NCBI GenBank assembly: GCA_019240375.1
Contig: JAFAYN010000017.1
Location: 1 to 7,079 of the forward strand
From: Gemmatimonadota bacterium
GTDB taxonomy: Bacteria; Gemmatimonadota; Gemmatimonadetes; Longimicrobiales; Longimicrobiaceae
Length of the DNA stretch: 7,079 bases
Direction of reading: 5' to 3'
The translations under genes and the position numbers were made by a program. This document shows, in pieces, positions 1-5,722 of the stretch; within the stretch, counting starts at the first letter, position 1, and every line of letters starts with the position of its first letter. The notes under the pieces were generated by a model. That model made no database searches. It was not told the DNA's origin and worked only from the letters and a program-made list of their open reading frames with translations.

Positions 1-984
1 GGCCATGGAGGTGCCGCTGATGGTGTTGGTCCCTCCGTTCAGCCAGGTGGAGGTGATGTTCGACCCGGGGGCGTAGATGTCCACGCAGCTCCCGAAGTTG
101 GAGTACGAGGCGGCCTGGTCGGTGCTGGTGCTCGCCGCGGTGGTGAAGGCGGCGGCGGCGCTGGCCGGCGACACGTTGCACGCGCTCTGCGCCTCGGCCC
201 CGGCGCCGACCGAGATGAAGACCCCGGAATTCGCCAGGTTGGTGACCGCCGTGTTCAGCGTGCTGGAGAACCCGCCGCCCACCGACATGTTGGCGACCGC
301 CGGCTTGACCGCGTTGGTGCGCACCCAGTCCAGCCCCGCGATGATTCCCGCGGTGGTGCCCGAGCCGTTGCAGTCGATCACCCGCACGCCGCGCAGCCTC
401 ACGCCCTTCGCCACGCCGTAGGTGACGGCCCCCACGATCCCGGCGACGTGCGTCCCGTGACCGTTGCAGTCGGCGCCCGTGCCGCCCGCGTAGTCGTACA
501 CGTTCTGCGCCCGCCCCCCGAACAGCGTGTGCGCCGTGTAGATCCCGGAGTCGATGATGTAAGCGGTGACGTTGGACGCGGTGGTAAGAACGTTGTACTG
601 CCCGTTCAGCGGGAGGTTGTGCTGGTCGATCCGGTCCAGGTTCCAGGGCACGGCCTGGGCCTGCATCGCCTGGTCCTGCTCCACGTAGTCCACGTTCGGG
701 TTGTGCTGCAGCGCGGTGAGTTGCCCCGCGTTCAGCGCCGCCGCGAAGCCGTTGATCGTCGCGGTGTAGACGAACTCCGGCGTCACCCCCGCGACGGCGG
801 CTACGGAGCGGGGATCGGCCCCCTCCCGCAGCACCACGATGTACTCGCCCGGGATCCCGTGGGCGGCCGCGGCGCGGAGTGGGGCGACCCGCTCGGGAGT
901 GGAGACGGCGACGGGCGTCTGGTCGGAGCAGGCGGCGAGTGCGGCGACGGCCCCGGCGAGCAGGGCGGGACGGAATTGGCGCAT
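1..984 (-). CDS. S8 (subtilisin/proteinase K-like) serine peptidase lipoprotein with I9 propeptide, 3' end cut by window
   Basis: Seen: 328 codons are present from ATG at 984, and the frame is still open at base 1. The N-terminus is a lipoprotein signal with lipobox L16-A-A-C19. Residues about 44-104 look like an inhibitor I9 propeptide (GEYIVVLREG at 46-55, then NGFAAAL and VDYVEQDQ). The protease domain has Asp145 in IIDSGI, His176 in NGHGTHVAG and Ser326 in GTSMA. Spacings match proteinase K: Asp-His 31 (30 there) and His-Ser 150 (155 there). Known of the family: extracellular endopeptidase, self-processed by removing I9. Odd: the block that normally reads AAGN reads GAGA, putting Ala263 at the oxyanion-hole Asn position, exactly 63 residues before Ser326 as in proteinase K. 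Activity may therefore be low or altered. The start is supported by GGAGG four bases upstream. The missing C-terminus would hold the last protease helices and any extra domains. The family call is firm; activity is uncertain. Confidence 0.93.
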   Translation of the reverse strand, partial: MRQFRPALLAGAVAALAACSDQTPVAVSTPERVAPLRAAAAHGIPGEYIVVLREGADPRSVAAVAGVTPEFVYTATINGFAAALNAGQLTALQHNPNVDYVEQDQAMQAQAVPWNLDRIDQHNLPLNGQYNVLTTASNVTAYIIDSGIYTAHTLFGGRAQNVYDYAGGTGADCNGHGTHVAGIVGAVTYGVAKGVRLRGVRVIDCNGSGTTAGIIAGLDWVRTNAVKPAVANMSVGGGFSSTLNTAVTNLANSGVFISVGAGAEAQSACNVSPASAAAAFTTAASTSTDQAASYSNFGSCVDIYAPGSNITSTWLNGGTNTISGTSMA

Positions 985-988
985 ACGG

Positions 989-993
989 CCTCC
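989..993 (-). promoter_or_regulatory. Shine-Dalgarno GGAGG of the S8 peptidase gene
   Basis: GGAGG on the minus strand lies four bases before the ATG at 984. The ATG directly precedes a good lipoprotein signal sequence, so this site fixes the start. Confidence 0.65.
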
Positions 994-1027
994 GGGGAAG
1001 GGTATAGAGATGGAAGCGCGGGGAGTG

Positions 1028-1053
1028 GTGCGGCCGGGAAGGAGGAGCCGCAC
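1028..1053 (-). promoter_or_regulatory. Leader hairpin upstream of the S8 peptidase gene
   Basis: A perfect 7-bp inverted repeat, GTGCGGC (1028-1034) and GCCGCAC (1047-1053), flanks a 12-nt loop. On the minus strand it lies between the AT-rich promoter-like patch near 1073-1083 and the ribosome binding site at 989-993, so it would form in the 5' leader of the peptidase mRNA. Whether it affects translation or mRNA stability is not known. Confidence 0.3.
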
Positions 1054-1072
1054 GCCCGGTCTACAGCGTCAC

Positions 1073-1104
1073 AGTATAATTAATGACACGAAATGAAAAG
1101 TCCA
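1073..1104 (-). promoter_or_regulatory. AT-rich promoter-like patch for the S8 peptidase gene
   Basis: In a very GC-rich neighbourhood, about 1073-1104 is conspicuously AT-rich. The minus strand reads TATACT (1073-1078), five of six matches to a sigma70 -10 box. The best -35 candidate, TGGACT (1099-1104), matches four of six but sits 20 bp away, which is longer than usual. A start site near 1066 would give a leader of about 80 nt. The position between two genes on the same strand supports a separate promoter for the peptidase; the exact boxes are uncertain. Confidence 0.35.
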
Positions 1105-1135
1105 CACTTTCGCGAGGGCGGGCACCCGCGTCCGG

Positions 1136-3553
1136 CTACTTCCCGTACAGCCCCCGGTAGATGGCGACGTTGCGGGTGAGGATCTTCACGTAGTCGCGCG
1201 TCTCGTCGTAGGGGATCCGCTCGGTAAACAGCTCGGCGTCGCGGTATTCGGGGAAGCGGCGCCACCGCTCCACCCGCTGGGGCCCGGCGTTGTAGGCGGC
1301 GAAGACGGAGGGGAGGCTCCCCCCGTAGGCGTGCATCTGGTCGGCCAGGTAGCGAACGCCCATGTGCACGTTGATCTCGGGGGTGTACAGCAGCTCGGGG
1401 TCCCAGCTGCGGATCTGCGCCGCGGGGGCGAGCTGCCGCCCGGTCTCGGGCATCAGCTGCATCAGCCCGCGCGCCCCCACCCCGGAGGTGGCGCGCGCCT
1501 CGAAGCTGGACTCCTGCCGGATCTGGGCGGCCACCAGGAAGGGGTCCAGCCCGCGCTCCCTGGCCTCGGCCGCCACCATCTCGCTGTAGGGGAAGGGATA
1601 CACCAGCTTCAGGGTGCGCGCGTTCCAGCGGGCGGCGGTCCCCTGGAGCTTCCGCCCGATGGCGATCCCCTGCGAGGTGTACCCGCGCTCCGACAGCGCC
1701 TCGGCCAGCGGGTACAGGAGGGTGCGGTCGTCGCCCGCGCTCGCCACCAGCCGGCGGGCCTCCACCGCGGCGTCGGAGTACAGCCCGGCGGCGCGCAGCA
1801 GGTCGAGCGCGTGCATGGAGGCTTCCACGCGCCGGGTGGTCGCCGCCGCGTCGCGCGGCGCCGGTGCGAGGGGGACGGGCCACGCAGGGACGCGCAGCCG
1901 CGACGCCGACTGCACGGCGTAGTAGGAGACCGGCTCGCGCGTCCGCACCTCGCGGAAGCGCGCCGCCGCCCCGGCCGAGTCGCCGCGCGCCAGCAGCGCC
2001 CGCCCCGACCAGTAGGTGGCCTGCAGCCCGAAATCGCCGGACGGGAACATCCTCCGCATCTCCTCCCAGGTGCGGAGCGCCCCCGCATAGTCCCGGCGCG
2101 CGTAGGCGGCCACACTCAGTCGCATCAGCGCCAGCCCGGCGCGCGTGCTCCCCGGGTGCTCGCTCGCGACCCGGCGGTAGAGCGCCTGCGCCTGCGCGTC
2201 GGCCCCGGCGTCCTGGCTCAGGTCCCCGGCCAGGTACAGCGCGTTGGCGGCGGCGCGGGTCCCCCGGAAGCGCTGGGCGACGGACAGGAAGGTGGCCTGC
2301 GCCTGCCGGCTGCTCCCCCGCCGGCTCTGCGCACGCCCGGCCAGGTACATGGCGTCGGCCGCATACGGCCCCGCGGCGGCGTGCAGGGGCCGGAGCGCCG
2401 TCTCGGCCTGCGGGTAGCGCCCCAGGTCGAAGAGCGCCTGCCCCATCCGGTAGCGTACCTCCTGCCGGGACGCGGCGGCGCCGCGCCCCGCCGCCAGCCA
2501 CGCGGAGTACCCGCTGGCGGCGCGGGCGTTGTCGCCGTGGCGGTCGTACACGCGCGCCAGCATCAGCCGGTCGTCGGGCGACAGCCGTCCCAGCGACTCC
2601 AGCAGCCGCGCCGCCGCCGCGGCGGACCCGGCCTCCGGCGTCCCGGTCACCACCGCGCGCAGGTCGGCCCGGGCGGAAGCGGTGTCGCGTGCCTGGAGCG
2701 CGGCGCGCCCCGCCAGGAGCCCCAGTTCCGCCCGGGCATCCGCGTCCGCCGCCCGCGCGCGGTACGCCAGCGCGGCGGCGCGCGCTCCCCGCGGGTCCTT
2801 CGCGGCCAGGTAGGCGCGCACGTGCGCCGTCCGCATCCGCGCGGGCGAGCCCCCGGTCCCCGGGGCTGCGACCAGCGCCCGGATGCGCGCGGTGTCCCCC
2901 CGCCCCTCCAGGGCCTCGGCGACCAGGGTGGCGGCCCACCCCGAGATGGCCGGATCGTGCCCGCGGACCCGCTCCAGCGCGGCGGTCCCCTCCTCCGCCT
3001 GCCCGGTGCGCAGGAGCGCCAGCCCGCGCCGGAGCTCCGCCACCACCCGCTGGCTGTTCCGCCCTCCCGCGGGGGCGACCCGAAGGTAGCGCGCGTACGC
3101 GTCGGCCGCCTGCGCCCACGCCCGGTCCTCTTCCAGCGCGCGGGCCAGGAGGAACCACCCCTCGCCGCGTCCCGCCCGGTCCAGCCACGGCTTCCCCTGC
3201 AGCAGCGAGCGCACCTGGTCCCACCCGCCCCACCCCGCCTCGGCACGCGCGGCCACCAGCACCACCTCCGGCGAGGCGTCCCGGTGCTGCCGCAGGTATT
3301 CCCGCATGCGCAGCGAGGCGCGCCAGTTCCGCCCGGAGCGGAGGAGCGCGCCGACCTCCGCGGGAACGCCGGGAGGGAGCTTTTCTTCCGCGGCCGGTGT
3401 CGATTCCGCCGCGACGGTCGCAGCCGCGACGGGTGCCGGCTCGACGGCGGGGGCATCGTGCTCGCGGATGGCGAACAGGATCCCCACGGCGAAGACGAGG
3501 AGAAGGGAGATCAACAAGTAGCGTCGTGTCATGATCCATCCGGCCAGGGACAT
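1136..3553 (-). CDS. Soluble lytic murein transglycosylase (Slt70 type), membrane-anchored
   Basis: Role (known of the family): cleaves the MurNAc-GlcNAc bond of peptidoglycan, forming 1,6-anhydroMurNAc, in the periplasm. Seen in the 805 residues: a hydrophobic anchor or uncleaved signal at about 11-29; an Ala/Pro/Glu-rich linker at about 34-57; a long helical TPR-like superhelix at about 65-560, clearest at 365-535 with repeats such as GQALFDLGRYPQAE; the Slt70 signature SYYAVQSASRL at 543-553; and a C-terminal SLT domain from about 663. Catalytic Glu681 lies in QESSF, followed by GLMQLMPETG (696-705), AYNAG (753-757) and IPYDETRDYV (780-789). It is longer than E. coli Slt70 (about 620 residues mature) because of the extended repeat region. 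An internal ATG at 3532 (MTRRYLL, removing seven residues) is an equally good start; neither has a clear ribosome binding site. Family call is firm; substrate preference is unknown. Confidence 0.93.
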   Translation of the reverse strand: MSLAGWIMTRRYLLISLLLVFAVGILFAIREHDAPAVEPAPVAAATVAAESTPAAEEKLPPGVPAEVGALLRSGRNWRASLRMREYLRQHRDASPEVVLVAARAEAGWGGWDQVRSLLQGKPWLDRAGRGEGWFLLARALEEDRAWAQAADAYARYLRVAPAGGRNSQRVVAELRRGLALLRTGQAEEGTAALERVRGHDPAISGWAATLVAEALEGRGDTARIRALVAAPGTGGSPARMRTAHVRAYLAAKDPRGARAAALAYRARAADADARAELGLLAGRAALQARDTASARADLRAVVTGTPEAGSAAAAARLLESLGRLSPDDRLMLARVYDRHGDNARAASGYSAWLAAGRGAAASRQEVRYRMGQALFDLGRYPQAETALRPLHAAAGPYAADAMYLAGRAQSRRGSSRQAQATFLSVAQRFRGTRAAANALYLAGDLSQDAGADAQAQALYRRVASEHPGSTRAGLALMRLSVAAYARRDYAGALRTWEEMRRMFPSGDFGLQATYWSGRALLARGDSAGAAARFREVRTREPVSYYAVQSASRLRVPAWPVPLAPAPRDAAATTRRVEASMHALDLLRAAGLYSDAAVEARRLVASAGDDRTLLYPLAEALSERGYTSQGIAIGRKLQGTAARWNARTLKLVYPFPYSEMVAAEARERGLDPFLVAAQIRQESSFEARATSGVGARGLMQLMPETGRQLAPAAQIRSWDPELLYTPEINVHMGVRYLADQMHAYGGSLPSVFAAYNAGPQRVERWRRFPEYRDAELFTERIPYDETRDYVKILTRNVAIYRGLYGK

Positions 3554-3620
3554 CCGGCCGGGGACCCTGCACGCGCGGCGGGAAGCGGACCGGAAGCTCG
3601 GCCCGTTCCGCAGGCAGGAA

Positions 3621-3662
3621 ACGCACCACTCCGGGCGCAGCGTTGCCGCGGGAATGGTGCGT
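3621..3662 (-). promoter_or_regulatory. Long imperfect inverted repeat upstream of the lytic transglycosylase gene
   Basis: ACGCACCACTCC (3621-3632) pairs with GGAATGGTGCGT (3651-3662): 11 of 12 positions are complementary, around an 18-nt GC-rich loop. It lies in the 162-bp gap between the 155-residue membrane protein and the transglycosylase, 67 bp before the latter's first ATG. It could be a leader structure, a protein-binding operator or a terminator without a U tract. The sequence alone does not decide. Confidence 0.4.
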
Positions 3663-3688
3663 CGGGAAGTTTTCGGGTAAGCGCGGAC

Positions 3689-3706
3689 GACGGGCGAGAA
3701 CCCGTC
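3689..3706 (-). terminator. Possible terminator hairpin after the 155-residue membrane protein gene
   Basis: GACGGG (3689-3694) and CCCGTC (3701-3706) form a 6-bp all-perfect stem with a 6-nt loop, 10 bases downstream of the stop codon at 3716-3718 on the minus strand. No U tract follows. An overlapping alternative pairing (CGGACG 3684-3689 with CGTCCG 3703-3708) exists. Position favours a terminator; the lack of a U tract keeps confidence low. Confidence 0.35.
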
Positions 3707-3715
3707 CGACGGACG

Positions 3716-4183
3716 TCAGGCCTGCACGACGGAGCGCCAGTACAGGTACGCCGCGAGGAGGAACCAGAAGGGAAGGACGAGGCTACGATTCTCGGACTGC
3801 TGGGGTTTGTTGGGTGCCCTGTACCGGATCTCCCTGGTTTCCACCCGGTAGAAGGGAAGATTCATCCTGGACTCACTCCAGCCATCGAAATCCGACTGGG
3901 CACCGTTTTTCTCCTCAGGGATCCCGAGCCTGATTTCTCCCGTATACTCCACCCCGTTCAACGTGTAGCGCTGCAAGAGGGGGACGCTCGCTCCGACACT
4001 GGCAAAGGTGCCGAAGAGGAGAACGAACCAGACCCACCGCATGAAGCCGCCACTGATCTCCAGGTTCCCGTGACGCAGCACCGGGAAGGGGCGCCTGACC
4101 CGGAACAGGTCGTAGATCAGGGAGAGGAGCAGGAGCCCCGCGCCCAGCGACATCGTCAGGCCGAACCAGCGGATCATCTCCAT
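3716..4183 (-). CDS. Small integral membrane protein of unknown function (155 residues), weakly DUF3592-like
   Basis: I do not recognise this gene with certainty. Seen: three hydrophobic segments at about 5-24, 47-67 and 135-149, with a polar domain at about 70-132 between the second and third. The domain contains RYTLNGVEYTGEI (72-84) and IRYRAPNKPQQS (119-130). The arrangement (membrane segments, a beta-rich Y-x-x-x-G-x-x-Y-x-G strand pair, a Y-x-x-P-N-x-P-x-x-S turn, then a membrane helix) is reminiscent of DUF3592 proteins; this is inference from pattern only. The start is supported by AGAGG eight bases upstream (4192-4196). The gene follows the 190-residue membrane protein gene after 88 bp and precedes the lytic transglycosylase. 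A role in the envelope is likely; nothing more specific can be said. Confidence 0.75.
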   Translation of the reverse strand: MEMIRWFGLTMSLGAGLLLLSLIYDLFRVRRPFPVLRHGNLEISGGFMRWVWFVLLFGTFASVGASVPLLQRYTLNGVEYTGEIRLGIPEEKNGAQSDFDGWSESRMNLPFYRVETREIRYRAPNKPQQSENRSLVLPFWFLLAAYLYWRSVVQA

Positions 4184-4239
4184 CGCTTCTGCCTCTGGTG
4201 CTTGGAGCCCAACAGTTCAGTGACAAGGTACACCGAGTT

Positions 4240-4262
4240 CATGGGTAAGCGATCCACCCATG
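4240..4262 (-). terminator. Possible terminator hairpin after the 190-residue membrane protein gene
   Basis: CATGGGT (4240-4246) and ACCCATG (4256-4262) are a perfect 7-bp inverted repeat with a 9-nt loop, starting nine bases after the stop codon at 4272-4274 on the minus strand. No U tract follows. It may instead lie in the leader of the next gene (ATG at 4183). Confidence 0.3.
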
Positions 4263-4271
4263 GCCCGCCTG

Positions 4272-4844
4272 TCAGACGAGAGGGACGGCCACACGCTGGC
4301 GTTCCTCGGATCGTACGCCGTCCATGACATATGCACCCGGAAGCGCATCAGGAGAGGAGCCGCCGGGAGTGAATGCCTCACCTGTACCCTTTGGATCCGG
4401 TGCTCGGCGGGCCAGGGCGAGCGATCCCGCTGCGCAGCCCGCCCCAAGAGTTCCCATGATGACGAGCACGGGGATCATATCGCCGGGAAGACTACCCTCG
4501 AAGAGGAGCATGAGGACCGCGTTCAGGAGGAGAATTCCCACCCCTCCCAGCGCTCCCCATGCCGTGACTCGCCGCATGGAAAGGTCTTCGGGCTTGCTAC
4601 GGCGCTCCACCAGTGCAAGGACGGTGGAGAATGCCCCCCCGCTCAAGAAGCCGTACAGGGCGAGGAAGACCGCTCCGATCACCATGTGCGGCAGGAGGGC
4701 GTCGGAGGAGAACGGAAGGCCATACTGAAAATTCCGGTAGACTTCGAGCACACCATAGGCAGGTGCGCCAACGAGCCCCCAGGCCACGGCCCAGAGCAGG
4801 GACGTGCTCGCGATTCCGCGAAGGCGGCGGAGGAACCTCATCAT
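4272..4844 (-). CDS. Four-helix integral membrane protein of unknown function (190 residues)
   Basis: I do not recognise the family. Seen: a basic N-terminus (MMRFLRRLRG) followed by four hydrophobic segments at about 13-34, 51-79, 93-115 and 122-145, then a polar, Pro/Gly-rich tail at about 146-190 that is probably disordered. The basic start and the RRSKPED and ARRAPDPK turns suggest, by the positive-inside rule, that N-terminus, middle loop and C-terminal tail face the cytoplasm. Two adjacent ATG codons (4844 and 4841) can start it, and neither has a visible Shine-Dalgarno site. The upstream 320 bp holds no convincing gene. The next gene downstream also encodes a small membrane protein, so the two may work together. 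That is inference from adjacency only. Confidence 0.75.
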   Translation of the reverse strand: MMRFLRRLRGIASTSLLWAVAWGLVGAPAYGVLEVYRNFQYGLPFSSDALLPHMVIGAVFLALYGFLSGGAFSTVLALVERRSKPEDLSMRRVTAWGALGGVGILLLNAVLMLLFEGSLPGDMIPVLVIMGTLGAGCAAGSLALARRAPDPKGTGEAFTPGGSSPDALPGAYVMDGVRSEERQRVAVPLV

Positions 4845-5164
4845 TCCGTTGATTCAGGTGATGGTTCGCGACGACGGCAGGAGGTGTCCATCAGCAGGCT
4901 CCATCCGAAGCCCGGTACGCTCCAAAGACACAACCATCTGCAGCACGGATGATTTGTTCTGGAACGCAGGGGAAGCAGCCAGCAAGGGGAGATCTGTCCA
5001 CCGGTAGATATTTCCCGACAAATAATTGCAGGAAAACACCATCCGCACAATCCGCCGCCACAACTGAGCCACGAAGACCGCGGCCGGTCGAGTACCGACG
5101 GGCACCGAAGATCACTCCGGTGCCCGTGGTGCCATCCACCCACCGAGGAACTCCGCGCTCCCCG
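4845..5164. other. 320-bp gap without a convincing gene
   Basis: This stretch separates the three-gene exported-protein group from the membrane protein genes. It holds the strong inverted repeat at 5098-5127 and, around 5005-5045, a moderately AT-rich patch that could hold the promoter of the gene starting at 4844, though I find no good -35/-10 pair. Overlapping open frames on the minus strand are short. The best, 83 codons from a GTG at 5105 to a stop at 4854-4856, has third positions roughly two-thirds G+C, but no ribosome binding site and no recognisable domain, so I do not call it. Confidence 0.5.
5098..5127 (-). terminator. Perfect 10-bp inverted repeat, likely terminator of the exported-protein operon
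   Basis: ACGGGCACCG (5098-5107) and CGGTGCCCGT (5118-5127) are exactly complementary and flank the 10-nt loop AAGATCACTC. The repeat begins 37 bases after the stop codon (5165-5167) of the last gene in the group. It is GC-rich and strong, but no U run follows on either strand. Position and strength favour transcription termination or 3'-end protection; a protein-binding site is the alternative. Confidence 0.5.
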
Positions 5165-5665
5165 TCAGGGAGCGATTTCCGCCTCGGTCAGCTCGACCTT
5201 CCGCCCGCACCCCAGCTCACCGATGCCGGGTCCCCGGATGCCGGTCTGGGCGTGCGGCTGCGCCCGCAGCTCCCTGAGTCTGGCGGTCAGCACTCCGGTC
5301 AGGCGTGGATCGACGGTGGAAGTCGCGAAGCTGCTGAGAACGGCCATCCCATCACCCCGGGGGTTGGGGTTGGCCGCGCGGATCCGCTGCAGCAGGTGGA
5401 TGGCGGCCGCCAGCGTGGCGGGGCTCGCATTGGCGCTGTCCAGGACGATCAGGTCCGCCTTGTCCGGGGACGCGAACCGAACGATGGTGGCGGCCCGGTT
5501 GGTCGTCTTTCCATCCTGCGCATGGAACTCCGGCATTACCTCCGGAACGGCGACGACCACGCGCTTGTGCGCCTGCTGTGCAGCCACGCTCGACCGGATC
5601 GAAGATCCGCCCATCAGCAAAGCCACGAGACAGACGATCCGTACCGCATGTGCAAGACACTTCAT
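5165..5665 (-). CDS. Small secreted protein of unknown function (166 residues)
   Basis: I do not recognise the family. Seen: a Sec signal peptide, with hydrophobic core at about 8-20 and a likely signal peptidase I site after V27-A-A29. The mature part of about 137 residues starts with a strand-like KRVVVAVPEV (34-43), then a strand-like ADLIVLDSA (70-78), an Ala-rich helix at about 79-96 and another helix at about 118-134 (Arg/Leu-rich). One Cys (C152) lies near the C-terminus in ELGCGRKVEL. There is no lipobox or membrane segment, so it is probably periplasmic or released. The ATG is supported by AGAGG seven bases upstream (5673-5677). It is the last gene of a three-gene group, 57 bp after the lipoprotein gene, and is followed by a strong inverted repeat. 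Its base composition is closer to the genome's high GC than that of the two genes before it. Confidence 0.75.
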   Translation of the reverse strand: MKCLAHAVRIVCLVALLMGGSSIRSSVAAQQAHKRVVVAVPEVMPEFHAQDGKTTNRAATIVRFASPDKADLIVLDSANASPATLAAAIHLLQRIRAANPNPRGDGMAVLSSFATSTVDPRLTGVLTARLRELRAQPHAQTGIRGPGIGELGCGRKVELTEAEIAP

Positions 5666-5672
5666 GAGGATA

Positions 5673-5677
5673 CCTCT
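5673..5677 (-). promoter_or_regulatory. Shine-Dalgarno AGAGG of the 166-residue secreted protein gene
   Basis: AGAGG on the minus strand, seven bases before the ATG at 5665, is well placed and fixes the start directly before the signal peptide. Confidence 0.6.
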
Positions 5678-5710
5678 GGAGGGAAGTTGATATGTGGGAA
5701 CATCACCGGC

Positions 5711-5718
5711 GGGGGGGG
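5711..5718. repeat. Homopolymer G8 (C8 on the coding strand) in the gap between two genes
   Basis: An uninterrupted run of eight G lies between the stop codon of the lipoprotein gene (5723-5725) and the ribosome binding site of the next gene (5673-5677). It is outside both coding frames, so a length change would alter leader spacing but not a protein. Confidence 0.7.
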
Positions 5719-5722
5719 AACC

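Noticed and set aside
448..1083. Plus-strand open frame of 211 codons over the S8 peptidase N-terminus
   Set aside because: It is antisense to a clear lipoprotein signal and I9 propeptide and has no recognisable features.
1118..1129. GC inverted repeat GCGGG-CA-CCCGC just after the transglycosylase stop, considered as a terminator
   Set aside because: The loop is only two bases and the stem five, so it is not a convincing hairpin, and no U tract follows directly.
1080..3629. An 849-codon open frame on the minus strand overlapping the transglycosylase gene in another frame
   Set aside because: Same cause: composition-driven shadow, Arg/Gly/Ala-rich low-complexity translation, no motifs.
1331..4327. 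A 998-codon open frame on the plus strand, antisense to the transglycosylase gene
   Set aside because: Very high G+C at third positions removes stop codons from opposite frames. The translation is Arg/Pro/Gly-rich without domains, while the minus-strand frame has the full Slt70 motif set. The frame also runs across two other genes and gaps.
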